Notes: generated by a model not told the origin, from the letters alone. A stretch of 64,000 nucleotides of DNA from Streptomyces flavofungini (GCF_030388665.1 NZ_CP128846.1:3264001-3328000); one strand, 5' to 3'. Counted from the stretch's first letter, positions 51,173 through 60,163 are shown. Made by a program: numbers and translations.

Positions 51173-52909
51173 CTACGAGGCCGCGGTCGGCACCGTCGGC
51201 CCTGTCGGCACCGTCGGCACCGGCATGAGCACCGGGCCGCTCGCGGGCGACGTGCGGCAGACGTCCCCGCACTCGGCGTCGAGGGAGCAGCACAGCGAGC
51301 AGATCGGCCCCGACTGGACGGGACAGTCGGCGATGTCGGGGAGTTCGTACGCCGTCTCGCACACCGCGCAGGTGTGGGTGGCCGTGATGTCGGGGACCTC
51401 GACGTGCGGCCCGTTCACCGGGTTCGGCCGCGCCAGGTAGTACTTGCCGCGGGTGGCCCAGGCGATCAACGGGCACAGGAGCAGGGCGAGTCCGGCGGCG
51501 ATGAAGGTCGAGAAGGCCTCGGCGTACCGGCCGAACAGGCCGAAGAACGCCAGGATGGAGACCGTCGAGGCGATCACCATCGCACCGAATCCGGCCGGGT
51601 TCACCGCGTACAGATAGGCGCGTTTGAACTCGATGTACGGCGGACTCCAGCCGAGCCGCTTGTTGATGACCAGGTCGGCCGCGACGGCGACGATCCAGGC
51701 GATGCCCACGTTGGCGTAGAAGCCGAGGAGCTTGTTGAGGGCCGCGAACATGTTCATCTCCATCAGCGTCAGCGCGATGGCGAGGTTGAGGAAGATGTAC
51801 CAGACCCGGCCCGGGTGGCGGTGCGTGACGCGGGAGAAGAAGTTCGACCAGGACAGCGAACCGCTGTAGGCGTTGGTCACGTTGATCTTGATCTGCGAGA
51901 CGATCACGAAGACCGCGGCGGCGGGCAGCGCGAAGGAGCCGAGCCAGGGGCGCAGCGCCTCGATCTGCGGAGCGATCGGCTCCAGGGCGTGCGTCCTGCC
52001 GACCGCCTCCAGGGCCACGAAGGCCAGGAACGCGCCACCGAGTTGCTTGGCGGCACCGATGATCACCCAGCCGGGACCGGCCGCCAGAACGGCCAGATTC
52101 CATCGCCTCTTGTTCGCCTCGGTCCTGGCCGGCATGAAGCGCAAGTAGTCGGCCTGTTCACCGATCTGCGCGATGAGGGAGAGCGCGACGCCGGTGCCGA
52201 GCCCGAAGCCGATCCAGGAGAAGCCCTGGCCGGCGCCCTCGGTGCCCTCGAAGGAGCCGAAGGCACCCCAGGCGTCCGGCGCCTCGAAGGCGAGCACCAG
52301 GAACGGAAGCACCATGCCGATCAGCCAGATCGGCTGGGTCCAGGCCTGCACCTTGGCGAGCGCGCCCATGCCGCGGAAGACGATCGGGATGACGATCAGC
52401 GTCGTCACCAAGTAGCCGACCTCCACGGGCAGTCCGACCGCCTGGTGCATGGCCTGGGCCATGATCGAGCCTTCGAGGGCGAAGAAGATGAAGGTGAACG
52501 AGGCGTAGATGAGCGACGTGAGGGTGGAGCCGAAGTAGCCGAAGCCCGCGCCGCGCGTGACCAGGTCCATGTCCAGGCCGTACTTCGCGCAGGCCCGGGC
52601 GATCGGGACACCCGTGACGAAGATGATCGTCGCCGCGCACAGGATGGACGCGAGCCCGCTGGTGAAGCCGTACGTGAAGACGATGGAGGCACCGATCGCG
52701 AAGTCCGCGAGGTAGGCGATGCCGCCGAGCGCCGTGGACGCGACCATGGTCGGCGACCAGCGGCGGAAGGAGTGCGGGGCGTAGCGCAGCGAGTAGTCCT
52801 CGCGGCTCTCGTCGGCGGCGAGCCGGGCGTAGCTGCGCTTCGGCGGTCCTGCGGCCGGGGTGGCGCCGTCCGCCGGGGCCGTGGCGTCGCGTGTGACCGT
52901 ATCCGTCAT
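51173..52909 (-). CDS. NCS1-family nucleobase/allantoin-type permease with Cys-rich C-terminal tail
   Basis: 578 residues with about twelve membrane helices (STALGGIAYLADFAIGASIV, VGYLVTTLIVIPIVF, FALPAAAVFVIVSQI and others). The signature GGIAYLADFAIGAS and KINVTNAYSGSLSWSNFFSR fit cytosine permease/NCS1 proteins. After the last helix, about 85 cytoplasmic residues hold nine cysteines, including CAVCETAYELPDIADCPVQ, ICSLCCSLDAECGDVCR, which looks like a zinc- or iron-sulfur-binding module. It is next to and on the same strand as a GntR regulator. The substrate is not shown. Confidence 0.85.
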   Translation of the reverse strand: MTDTVTRDATAPADGATPAAGPPKRSYARLAADESREDYSLRYAPHSFRRWSPTMVASTALGGIAYLADFAIGASIVFTYGFTSGLASILCAATIIFVTGVPIARACAKYGLDMDLVTRGAGFGYFGSTLTSLIYASFTFIFFALEGSIMAQAMHQAVGLPVEVGYLVTTLIVIPIVFRGMGALAKVQAWTQPIWLIGMVLPFLVLAFEAPDAWGAFGSFEGTEGAGQGFSWIGFGLGTGVALSLIAQIGEQADYLRFMPARTEANKRRWNLAVLAAGPGWVIIGAAKQLGGAFLAFVALEAVGRTHALEPIAPQIEALRPWLGSFALPAAAVFVIVSQIKINVTNAYSGSLSWSNFFSRVTHRHPGRVWYIFLNLAIALTLMEMNMFAALNKLLGFYANVGIAWIVAVAADLVINKRLGWSPPYIEFKRAYLYAVNPAGFGAMVIASTVSILAFFGLFGRYAEAFSTFIAAGLALLLCPLIAWATRGKYYLARPNPVNGPHVEVPDITATHTCAVCETAYELPDIADCPVQSGPICSLCCSLDAECGDVCRTSPASGPVLMPVPTVPTGPTVPTAAS

Positions 52910-53109
52910 GAGGGTTCCTGTCTTCCGACCGGACTGCGGGTACGGAGGGGGAAGTTAGGAGCCGTGCGTGACGATCCACCGCCGGGCGCCGTTGCCCGGG
53001 CGTTACGGGACCCGGGCGGGCGTTAACTCGTGATCACGCGGGAGGGACGGGCCTGTTCGCATTCCGGGCCGCCGGGGCCGCGAGCTCCCCCGGGCGGCCT
53101 GGTGCGCGG

Positions 53110-53862
53110 TCACCGCACCGGCAGGTGGTACGCGATGCGATAGCGGTCGGCGGGCACGACGATGTCGGCCGTCTCCACGGGGCGCCCCGAGGCGTAGTAC
53201 GTCCGCTGGAGGGCGAGCACCACGTGGCCGGGGACGCCGCCGAGGGCGAGCAGTTCCTCGGCGAGGCCGGGGCGGGCGCCGACCTCCTCCGCGACGTTGT
53301 CCACGATCACGTCGATGGCGGCCATGCGGTCCACGACGCCGCAGCCGCCGAGGGGGCCCTCCTCAGGGAGCATCACGGGGGTGCGGCCGGTGACGGCGAG
53401 GGGCTCCCAGGACGTGGAGATCATCATGGCCTCGCCCGCGTCCCGGAAGACGTACCGCGTGCACATCACGCGGTCCCCGGGGCGGATGGCGAGCCGCTCG
53501 GCGACCGCCTCGGTCGCGTCCGTCTGCTCGCTGCGGGACTCCCAGGTCCCGCGGGCGTTCTCGGCGGCCTGCTCCTGGCGGAAGGGGGTGGAGGTGCCGG
53601 GGCCGCGGAAGCCTGTGCGCGCGACGCGGCGCGGGGCGGGGCGCTCGCGCACATAGGTGCCGGAGCCGGAGCGTCCCTCCACCAGGCCTTCGGCCATCAG
53701 CACCTTGCGGGCCTCGAGAGCGACCGTGTCGGAGACCCCGTACTCCTCGCGGATTCTGGCCTGCGAGGGGAGCCGCGTGTGCGGGGGCAGCAAACCATCG
53801 GTGATCTTCTTGCGGAGATCACCCGCGACGCGCAGATAGGCCGGCTGCTCACCGAATGTCAC
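53110..53862 (-). CDS. GntR/HutC-family transcriptional regulator
   Basis: 250 residues. The N-terminal winged helix is YLRVAGDLRKKITDGLLPPH and LPSQARIREEYGVSDTVALE, ending EGRSGSGTYVRERP. The C-terminal UTRA ligand-binding domain shows ATEAVAERLAIRPGDRVMCT and LALQRTYYASGRPVETADIV. It is upstream of the NCS1 permease gene on the same strand, so it probably controls that permease in response to its substrate. A terminator-like imperfect stem at 53066-53100 lies between the two genes. Confidence 0.9.
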   Translation of the reverse strand: MTFGEQPAYLRVAGDLRKKITDGLLPPHTRLPSQARIREEYGVSDTVALEARKVLMAEGLVEGRSGSGTYVRERPAPRRVARTGFRGPGTSTPFRQEQAAENARGTWESRSEQTDATEAVAERLAIRPGDRVMCTRYVFRDAGEAMMISTSWEPLAVTGRTPVMLPEEGPLGGCGVVDRMAAIDVIVDNVAEEVGARPGLAEELLALGGVPGHVVLALQRTYYASGRPVETADIVVPADRYRIAYHLPVR

Positions 53863-53925
53863 TAGCCACTCCCATCAGGTTGACAGACAGCAACAGCCTG
53901 GCAACCGTGGGTTGTTGGCCGCAAC

Positions 53926-53964
53926 CCTAGGCCAAGGAATCACCCGAAGTGATGATTTCCTAGG
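53926..53964. promoter_or_regulatory. Extended dyad upstream of the GntR gene, candidate operator
   Basis: CCTAGG (53926-53931) and CCTAGG (53959-53964) flank AAGGAATCAC and GTGATGATTTCC around CCGAA, an imperfect inverted repeat of 39 bases. A second dyad, ATCAA-N4-TTGAT at 54004-54017, lies in the AT-rich stretch nearby. Either could bind the GntR protein. Confidence 0.45.
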
Positions 53965-54141
53965 TCGCAGGTCTTTACGCAGGGCCTTTCGAGCGTTATA
54001 GCAATCAACTAATTGATCAAATAAGGCGGTTGAGCCACCGGCGCACGCCGCCCGAGCCCCCGCTCGCGCCGGTTACCGCACCGGCGCGCGAGGGGTGACC
54101 CCGCGCGGGGGGCTGACGGAGCCCGGCGCTGGGTTCCTCGG

Positions 54142-55362
54142 ATGCGTGTGACAGGGACGACGGTGCGGGCGGTCAACGGACTCACCTCGCGGTGGGCGCG
54201 GGACCTGCGGGACGGCGAGGTGCGGGGCGGCACGGCGTTCTCCGCGGCGGGGGTCTGGCCGCTCCTCGCGTTCCTGGCGGACGGCGCGGGCGGCCCGGCC
54301 CGCGCGGAACTCGGCGAGGCGGTCGGGCTGCCGCCGGAGCGGGCGGCGGAGGCGGCGCGGGAGCTGCTTGCCGCCCTCGACGCGATCCCCGGTGTCGGCG
54401 CCGCCATCGGGCTCTGGACGAAACGGACCCTGACACTGCGCGAGCGGTGGGCCGAGGGCCTGCCCCCGGGCGCTCGCGGCGTGCTGACCGGGGACGTGAG
54501 CCACGACCAGGCCGCGCTCGACGCCTGGACCGCGAAGCACACCGACGGACAGATCGAGCGGATGCCGGCCGCGGTGGGCGAGGACGCCGAGCTGGCCCTC
54601 GCGGGTGCCCTCGCCCTGCGCACGACGTGGCTGCGCCCCTTCTCCAAGAGCGGTATGACGCCCGAGACCGGTCCTTGGCGCGACCTCGACCTGATCGCCC
54701 TGCACCGGTCCAGCAGCCTGCCCGACCGCGTGGGCGTCGCCGCCACCCCCGCGGGGTGGCTCACCGAACTGCGCGTCCTCGGCGACACCGGCGTCGACGT
54801 GCATCTGCTGCTCGGCGAGGACGGGATGGCCCCGGGGCAGGTGCTCGCCGGCGGCGTCGGCGGCGTCGGCCGCGCCTGGCCGCGCGTGCCGGGCACCCAC
54901 CTGCCGTACGGCGCACCGGGCCCCGGCCTGACCGTCCGAAGGGAGCGCTACGAGAGCCCGCTGCCCCCGCAACTGCACGTCACGACCGTGCCGTTCACCG
55001 TCGCCGCCCAGCACGACCTGACCGCGCGGAGCGACCTGTTCGGCCTGACCACCGCCATGGACGACAGCTTCGGCCACTTCCCCCAAGTCGCCGTCGAACC
55101 GCTCGCGGTGGGCAGGGCCGCGCAGGCGGCCACCGCGACCTTCGGGGAGCTGGGCTTCCGGGCGGCGGCGGCCACGGTCGTCGAGGGGCTCGCCGGCTCG
55201 GCCCCCAGGCTGCGCTACTCCGTCACGGAGATCGACGCCACCTTCGACCGGCCCTTCGGGTTCCTCGCCGTGCACCGCCGGACGCGCCTCGTCCTCGCGG
55301 CCGGCTGGGTCGGTGACCCGGAGCCGGTCCACGAGGACGAGGATGAAGAGGTGTGGCAGTGA
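54142..55362 (+). CDS. Serpin-family protease inhibitor
   Basis: 406 residues, the usual serpin size, with no signal peptide. The C-terminal signature FDRPFGFLAVHRRTRLVLAA followed by GWVGDP matches the serpin ending (F-x-x-x-x-P-F-x-F-x-I ... G-R-V). A short Ala-rich hinge FRAAAATVVEGLAG stands before the presumed reactive-centre loop. The N-terminal FSAAGVWPLLAFLADGAGGP matches serpin FSPxSI...LxxL. It is convergent with a secreted subtilisin-like protease gene, its likely target type. Prokaryotic serpins are uncommon and this one is divergent, so inhibitor function is inferred. Confidence 0.75.
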   Translation: MRVTGTTVRAVNGLTSRWARDLRDGEVRGGTAFSAAGVWPLLAFLADGAGGPARAELGEAVGLPPERAAEAARELLAALDAIPGVGAAIGLWTKRTLTLRERWAEGLPPGARGVLTGDVSHDQAALDAWTAKHTDGQIERMPAAVGEDAELALAGALALRTTWLRPFSKSGMTPETGPWRDLDLIALHRSSSLPDRVGVAATPAGWLTELRVLGDTGVDVHLLLGEDGMAPGQVLAGGVGGVGRAWPRVPGTHLPYGAPGPGLTVRRERYESPLPPQLHVTTVPFTVAAQHDLTARSDLFGLTTAMDDSFGHFPQVAVEPLAVGRAAQAATATFGELGFRAAAATVVEGLAGSAPRLRYSVTEIDATFDRPFGFLAVHRRTRLVLAAGWVGDPEPVHEDEDEEVWQ

Positions 55363-55447
55363 AGCGATTCGCTGATCACTCGCTGCCGACGGACGTCAGG
55401 AACGCGGCGCCGGAATCGCCGGCCCTGACGGCGTCAGCGGACGGGCT

Positions 55448-57031
55448 TCAGAACTGCAGGCCCCAGGAGTCGAGGGTGCCGACGTCCTGGGACGCGTTGT
55501 CGGTGACCCGGAGCTTCCAGGTGCCGTTGGCCGTCTCCGAGGAGGCGTTCACCGTGTACGAGGTGTTGATGTCGTCCGAGCTGCCGCCGACGCCGAAGTC
55601 CTTGAGGACGTAGGCGGAGCCGTCGGGGGCGACGAGTTCGACCTTCAGGTCACCGATGTACGTGTGCTTGATGGCGACCGGGACGCTGAGCGCCGAGGGA
55701 GCGTTGCCGGGGACGCCGGTGACGGTCACCGGGGACTCGACGGTGGAGTGGTCGGTGATCGCGAAGTCCGCGCCGTTCTCGAACTTCGGTCCGGGCGGGT
55801 TGGTGCCGCCCGTGCCCACGTAGAGCAGGCGGTTGGGCGAGCCGCTGCCGGGGCTGCCGACGACGTTCGGCGTGGCGGCGGTCGTCAGGGCCGTGGAGAC
55901 CTGCGCCGGGGTGGCCGACGGGTTCTCCGCGACGTACAGGGCCGCGGCGCCCGCGACGTGCGGGGACGCCATCGACGTACCGGAGATCGTGTTGGTCGCC
56001 GTGTCGTTGGTGTTCCACGTCGACGTGATGCCGGAACCGGGGGCGAACAGGTCGAGGACCGTGCCGAAGTTGGAGTAGCTGGCCTTGGCGTCGGTGTTGG
56101 TGGTGGCGCCGACGGTGATTGCCTCGGTGACGCGTGCGGGCGAGCGGGTGCTGGCGTTGGTGCTCTCGTTGCCCGCGGCGACGGCGTAGGTGATGCCGGC
56201 GGCTATGGAGTTGCGGACGGCGGTGTCGAGCGCGCTGTCGGCCGGGCCGCCGAGGCTCATGTTGGCGACGGCGGGCTTGGTGGCGTTGCGCGTCACCCAG
56301 TCGATGCCCGCGACGACCTGCGCGGTGGTGCCCGAGCCCGAGTTGTTGAGCACGCGGACGCCGACGATCCTGGCCTTCTTGGCGACGCCGTGCGCGGTGC
56401 CGCCGACGGTCCCGGCGACGTGCGTGCCGTGGCCGTGGCCGTCCTGTGCGACGTTGTCGTTGTCGATGGCGTCGAAGCCGTCGACGGCGCGGCCGCCGAA
56501 GTCCCGGTGACTCTTGCGGACACCGGTGTCGATGACGTAGACGGTGGCGCCCTCACCGGCCTTGTCCGGGTAGGTGTACTTCTGGTCGAGAGGGAGGTTG
56601 CGCTGGTCGATGCGGTCCAAACCCCACGACGGCGGGTTGGGCTGGGTCGCGGCGACCGTGTACGTGCGGTTCTGCACGACGGAGGCGACGGCCGGGTCGG
56701 CGGCGAACCTCTTCGCCTCGGCCTCGGACGCCTGCACCTCGTAGCCGTTCAGGACCTTCTTGTACGTCCGCTCGATCTCGGCGCCGTGCTTCTTCGCGAG
56801 CGCCTTGCCGGCGGGTGAGTCCGCCTTGGGGGCGTCCGCGTCGAGGGTGACGATGTAGCTGTTCGCGATCGAGCCGGGTGCGTCCGCGTACTGGATCCGG
56901 CCTTCCGCTGCCTTCGGCTGCGCGCTCGCGGGGAGCGCGGCGACGACTCCGAGGGCGACGGCGGTGGCGGCGGTGAGGGCGAGGGTGCCCGTACCGGCCA
57001 GTCTTCGGCGGGGGTGACGCATCACTGCCAT
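55448..57031 (-). CDS. Secreted S8 subtilisin-like protease with I9 propeptide and P-domain
   Basis: 527 residues from the ATG at 57031 with GAGGAGG upstream. The signal peptide contains LALTAATAVALGVVAALPAS. The propeptide inhibitor I9 has SYIVTLDADAPKADSPAGKA. The catalytic triad lies in VYVIDTGVRKSH (Asp), GHGTHVAGTVGG (His) and SGTSMASPHVAGAAA (Ser), the proteinase K/aqualysin group. The C-terminal P-domain (HTYIGDLKVELVAPDGSAYV, TANGTWKLRVTDNASQDVGT) ends in LDSWGLQF. It is exported as a zymogen. The convergent serpin could protect the cytoplasm from misdirected enzyme. Confidence 0.93.
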   Translation of the reverse strand: MAVMRHPRRRLAGTGTLALTAATAVALGVVAALPASAQPKAAEGRIQYADAPGSIANSYIVTLDADAPKADSPAGKALAKKHGAEIERTYKKVLNGYEVQASEAEAKRFAADPAVASVVQNRTYTVAATQPNPPSWGLDRIDQRNLPLDQKYTYPDKAGEGATVYVIDTGVRKSHRDFGGRAVDGFDAIDNDNVAQDGHGHGTHVAGTVGGTAHGVAKKARIVGVRVLNNSGSGTTAQVVAGIDWVTRNATKPAVANMSLGGPADSALDTAVRNSIAAGITYAVAAGNESTNASTRSPARVTEAITVGATTNTDAKASYSNFGTVLDLFAPGSGITSTWNTNDTATNTISGTSMASPHVAGAAALYVAENPSATPAQVSTALTTAATPNVVGSPGSGSPNRLLYVGTGGTNPPGPKFENGADFAITDHSTVESPVTVTGVPGNAPSALSVPVAIKHTYIGDLKVELVAPDGSAYVLKDFGVGGSSDDINTSYTVNASSETANGTWKLRVTDNASQDVGTLDSWGLQF

Positions 57032-57439
57032 CTGAGGGGTCCTCCTCAATCGGTGGTGCGCTGGTGGGGGATGCGACAAGGGCATGACAATGTTCGGCCG
57101 ACATGTGCACGCCGTGCTGATCAATGTTCAACTCCCTGTCGCCGACGAAAGATTGACGGATCCACAGGAAACCCACAAGGGCGGTGTTCGGACGTAACAC
57201 GACTGCCACGCACCGGCCATGACATGGCCGCAATAATCCGTGCATTCCCCCCGTAACAGTGGAGTGGCACGTGGGGCGGGGTGGCACCCCCGGACTGCGG
57301 CTTCCACGAGACGGAGGGGGCGGGCGCGTGGTGTTGGCGGGATTTCAGCCACCATCGATTTCCCCGGGGCGGGGTGGGCGGGGGCGGCACAGGGGTGCGG
57401 CTGGGCCGGGAGCCGCCCCGTGCGGCCCCCGGGACGCGG
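57032..57439. other. Gap between MarR gene end and protease gene start
   Basis: Upstream region of the protease gene. It has no convincing gene. The stretch 57060-57250 is somewhat less GC-rich and holds the expected promoter on the reverse strand; the stretch 57270-57439 is G-rich and holds imperfect hairpins near the MarR stop (for example CCGGGAGCCGCCCC near 57405). Confidence 0.3.
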
Positions 57440-57946
57440 CTAGGTGATCGACGTGTCGCCCTCCTGCTCCAGCAGCTTGCGGAGCAGCCCGGCCGCGACG
57501 TCGATCTCCTCGGGGTCGAGGTCGCCGAGGAGGCGGGCGTAGCGCTTCAGGTGGTCGACCATCAGGACGTCCGTGAGCTGCTTGCCGTGCTCGGTGAGCC
57601 TGATCCGGACGGTGCGGCGGTCGGCGCCGTCCCTGACCCGCTCGACCAGGCCCTTGGCCTCCATCTTGTCGATCCGGTTGGTGATCGCGCCCGAGGTCAC
57701 CATGGCCGCCTTGAGGAAGGCGCCCGCGGTCAGGGCGTACGGCGGCCCGGACCGGCGGAGCGTCGTCAGGACGTCGAACTCGCCCCACTCCACGCCGTGC
57801 TCGGCGCAGAACACCTTGGCCCCGCGGTCCAGGACGCGGTTCACCCGCTGGATCCGCGCGATCAGCTGCACCGGCCAGAGGTCGTCCTCCAGGTCGGGCC
57901 GCTCCTTCTGCCACTGCCCGATGATCGCGTCCACGGCGTCGCTCAT
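57440..57946 (-). CDS. MarR-family transcriptional regulator
   Basis: 168 residues from the ATG at 57946 with GGAGGAG upstream. The winged helix has VEWGEFDVLTTLRRSGPPYA, LTAGAFLKAAMVTSGAITNR and the wing RVRDGADRRTVRIRLTEHGK. Dimerisation helices are at both ends. It is divergent from the nitroreductase/MFS pair, and repeated TCTCAA-type motifs fill the shared promoter region, so it probably represses both sides. The ligand is unknown. Confidence 0.9.
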   Translation of the reverse strand: MSDAVDAIIGQWQKERPDLEDDLWPVQLIARIQRVNRVLDRGAKVFCAEHGVEWGEFDVLTTLRRSGPPYALTAGAFLKAAMVTSGAITNRIDKMEAKGLVERVRDGADRRTVRIRLTEHGKQLTDVLMVDHLKRYARLLGDLDPEEIDVAAGLLRKLLEQEGDTSIT

Positions 57947-58024
57947 GCCGACCACTCCTCCACCCAGTCACCGCTCGTCGCCCGTCGAACGACTCCTCAA
58001 CGAGCACCTTCTCAACAAGAACCT

Positions 58025-58084
58025 TCTCAATGTTAAGACACTTGACGCTGAAAGAACCCAGGTGCTTTTATCTCAACGTTGAAA
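58025..58084. promoter_or_regulatory. Promoter and dyads of the MarR/nitroreductase divergent region
   Basis: Two related dyads, TCTCAATGTTAAGA at 58025-58038 and TCTCAACGTTGAAA at 58071-58084 (perfect TCAACGTTGA core). A promoter for the rightward genes fits between them: TTGACG at 58042-58047, 18-base spacer, TTTTAT at 58066-58071, so the second dyad covers the -10/+1 region. CCTTCTCAA is also repeated at 58007 and 58022. Confidence 0.6.
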
Positions 58085-58133
58085 CTTTCAGCCTTGAGAA
58101 GACGAACGCAGAGACAACTGAGGAGTCCCCACC

Positions 58134-58727
58134 ATGTCCGAGCTCGCCCTCGCCCCCGCCGCCCAGGACCTGCTCTTCCGCGAGGCCCGCACGGCCAACA
58201 CCTTCACCGCCGAGCCCGTCACCGAGGAGCAGGTCCAGGCCATCTACGACCTGGTCAAGTACGGCCCCACCGCCTTCAACCAGTCCCCCCTGCGCGTCGT
58301 CCTCGTCCGCACCCCCGAGGCCCGCGAACGCCTGGTCAAGCACATGGCCGAGGGCAACCGCGCCAAGACCGAGTCGGCCCCGCTGGTCGCGATCCTCACC
58401 ACGGACCACGAGTTCCACGAGGAGCTGCCCCAACTGGTGCCGCACGCCCCCGGGATCGGCGACGCCTACTTCTCCGAACGCCCCGTCCGCGAACGGTCCG
58501 CCCTCCTCAACGGCACCCTCCAGGCCGCGTACTTCATCGTCGGCGTCCGTGCGGCGGGCCTGGCCGCGGGCCCCATGACGGGCTACGACGCCGAGGGCCT
58601 GCGCGCGGAGTTCCTGGACGACGACCACGAGCCGCTGATGGTGGTCAACATCGGCCGCCCCGGGCAGGACGCGTGGTTCCCGCGGTCGCCGCGGCTGGCG
58701 TACGAGGAGGTCGTGACGACGGTCTGA
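58134..58727 (+). CDS. Nitroreductase-family protein, malonic semialdehyde reductase (RutE)-like
   Basis: 197 residues, FMN-dependent nitroreductase fold. The FMN/active-site region is LVKYGPTAFNQSPLRVVLVR, and the C-terminal AGLAAGPMTGYDAEGLRAEF with NIGRPGQDAWFPRSPRL matches RutE/HadB-type proteins. It could reduce malonic semialdehyde or a reactive electrophile with NAD(P)H. No other rut genes are present, so a detoxifying role under MarR control is more likely. AGGAG precedes the ATG. Confidence 0.85.
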   Translation: MSELALAPAAQDLLFREARTANTFTAEPVTEEQVQAIYDLVKYGPTAFNQSPLRVVLVRTPEARERLVKHMAEGNRAKTESAPLVAILTTDHEFHEELPQLVPHAPGIGDAYFSERPVRERSALLNGTLQAAYFIVGVRAAGLAAGPMTGYDAEGLRAEFLDDDHEPLMVVNIGRPGQDAWFPRSPRLAYEEVVTTV

Positions 58728-58798
58728 GCGCGAGGCGGGCGCCGCCCGCCCCCTCCCCTTACGTCCACCATTCGCCGTTCCGCTCCAAGGGGGTCCCC

Positions 58799-60100
58799 AT
58801 GTCCAGCGCCACCGCGCCCACGACGTCCACCACATCCGCCGCGTCCACCGCGTCCGCCACCGCGCCCACCGCGTCCGCCATGTCCACCACGTCCACCACC
58901 ACCGCCGTCACAGCGCCCACCACGGACCGCGCCCCCCGCCAAGTCCCCGTCTTCTGGCTGGCGTTGCTGGCCACCCCCGTGGCCGCCGGGGCCAACGCCC
59001 CCGTCCTGATCCTGCCGGACATGGCACGCTCCCTCGGCGTCGCGACCGCCACGGCGACCTGGATGGTGACGGCGTTCGCCTGGGCGATGGCGGCGGGCAC
59101 CCCGCTGCTCGCGGCACTGCTGCGCCGCCGCGGCCTCAGGCCCCTGCTGCGCCTGAGTACGGCCCTGGTGGTCGGCGGCACCGCCCTGGTGGCGATCGCT
59201 CCCTGGCTGCCCATCGCCCTCGCGGGCCGGGTCGGACAGTCCCTCGGCGGGGCGGGCCTGGTCGCGGCGGCGATGAACCTGGCGGGCAACGCGCGCCGGA
59301 TGGGCGTGATCAGCTCCGGCTTCGGCGTCATGGGGGCGGCGGGACCGCTGCTCGGGGCGACGCTCACGGACGCGGTGTCGTGGCGGCTCGCGTTCGCGGT
59401 GTCGGCGATCGCGCTGCTCGCGGTGCCCACGGTGGCGCGCTACGCCCGCAGTACGCCGCCGTCGGGGCAGGGCCGCTTCGACGCACGCGGAGCGACGCTG
59501 CTCATCGCCCTGGCGACGTCCCTGATCCTGCTGCCGACGACCCCGCTCCCGGCCCTGGCGGCCGCGCTGCTCACCGCCGTGCTCCTCGCCCTGCACATCC
59601 GCCGCCGACCGGAGGGCTTCGTCCCCGCGGCGCTCCTCCGCTCCCCTCTCTTCCTCATCTCCGCGGCCCTCGGCGTCACCCTCTCCACCACGTACTTCAC
59701 GCTCCTGTTCACCGTGCCGACCCTGCTCCAGGACCGGGCGGGCTGGTCGAAGGGCGCGATCGGAACGGGCCAGCTGGTGACGCTCCTGACCGCGTCGGCC
59801 CTGTCCTGGCTGCTCGCGGCGAGCTCGGCCCGCCTGGGCCGGACGGCGGTCCGCACGATCCTCGTCACCGTCGGGGCGACGGCGGTGGCCACGGCGGCCT
59901 TCTCCAGCTCGGGCCCCCTGCTCCTCCTGGCGGCAGGTGCCGCGGCCTTCACCGCGACCGGCGCCAACGCCACCCTCTCGGTCCACGCGGCCTCCGCCAC
60001 CACCCCCACCCAACGCCCCACGGCAATAGGCCTCTTCGCCCTCAGCTACCAACTGGGCGGCGCCTTCGGCCCGGGCATCACGACCCTCCTGATCCTCTGA
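58799..60100 (+). CDS. MFS efflux transporter (Cmx/CmlA-like)
   Basis: 433 residues from an ATG at 58799 with AAGGGGG upstream, 72 bases after the nitroreductase gene. About 40 N-terminal residues are Ser/Thr/Ala-rich low complexity (DNA repeat units like GCGTCCACC). Twelve helices follow; the motif A-like loop is AALLRRRGLRPLLRLS, and motif C-like GFGVMGAAGPLLGATL is typical of drug:proton antiporters. It is the second gene of the MarR-controlled unit, so a drug or toxic-product exporter is likely. Confidence 0.85.
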   Translation: MSSATAPTTSTTSAASTASATAPTASAMSTTSTTTAVTAPTTDRAPRQVPVFWLALLATPVAAGANAPVLILPDMARSLGVATATATWMVTAFAWAMAAGTPLLAALLRRRGLRPLLRLSTALVVGGTALVAIAPWLPIALAGRVGQSLGGAGLVAAAMNLAGNARRMGVISSGFGVMGAAGPLLGATLTDAVSWRLAFAVSAIALLAVPTVARYARSTPPSGQGRFDARGATLLIALATSLILLPTTPLPALAAALLTAVLLALHIRRRPEGFVPAALLRSPLFLISAALGVTLSTTYFTLLFTVPTLLQDRAGWSKGAIGTGQLVTLLTASALSWLLAASSARLGRTAVRTILVTVGATAVATAAFSSSGPLLLLAAGAAAFTATGANATLSVHAASATTPTQRPTAIGLFALSYQLGGAFGPGITTLLIL

Positions 60101-60135
60101 TCCTCAGCTGAGCACTCCGCCCACCGGGCACGCCA

Positions 60136-60163
60136 CGGCCCCCGCCCACCAGGGCGGGGGCCG
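60136..60163 (+). terminator. Terminator of the nitroreductase-MFS unit
   Basis: A perfect 12-bp stem (CGGCCCCCGCCC and complement) with a 4-base loop, 36 bases after the MFS stop. Confidence 0.8.

Noticed and set aside
58079..58798. MFS gene starting upstream at 58079
   Set aside because: That frame overlaps the nitroreductase gene in a different frame with Arg/Pro-rich shadow sequence; a ribosome site and membrane protein begin at 58799.
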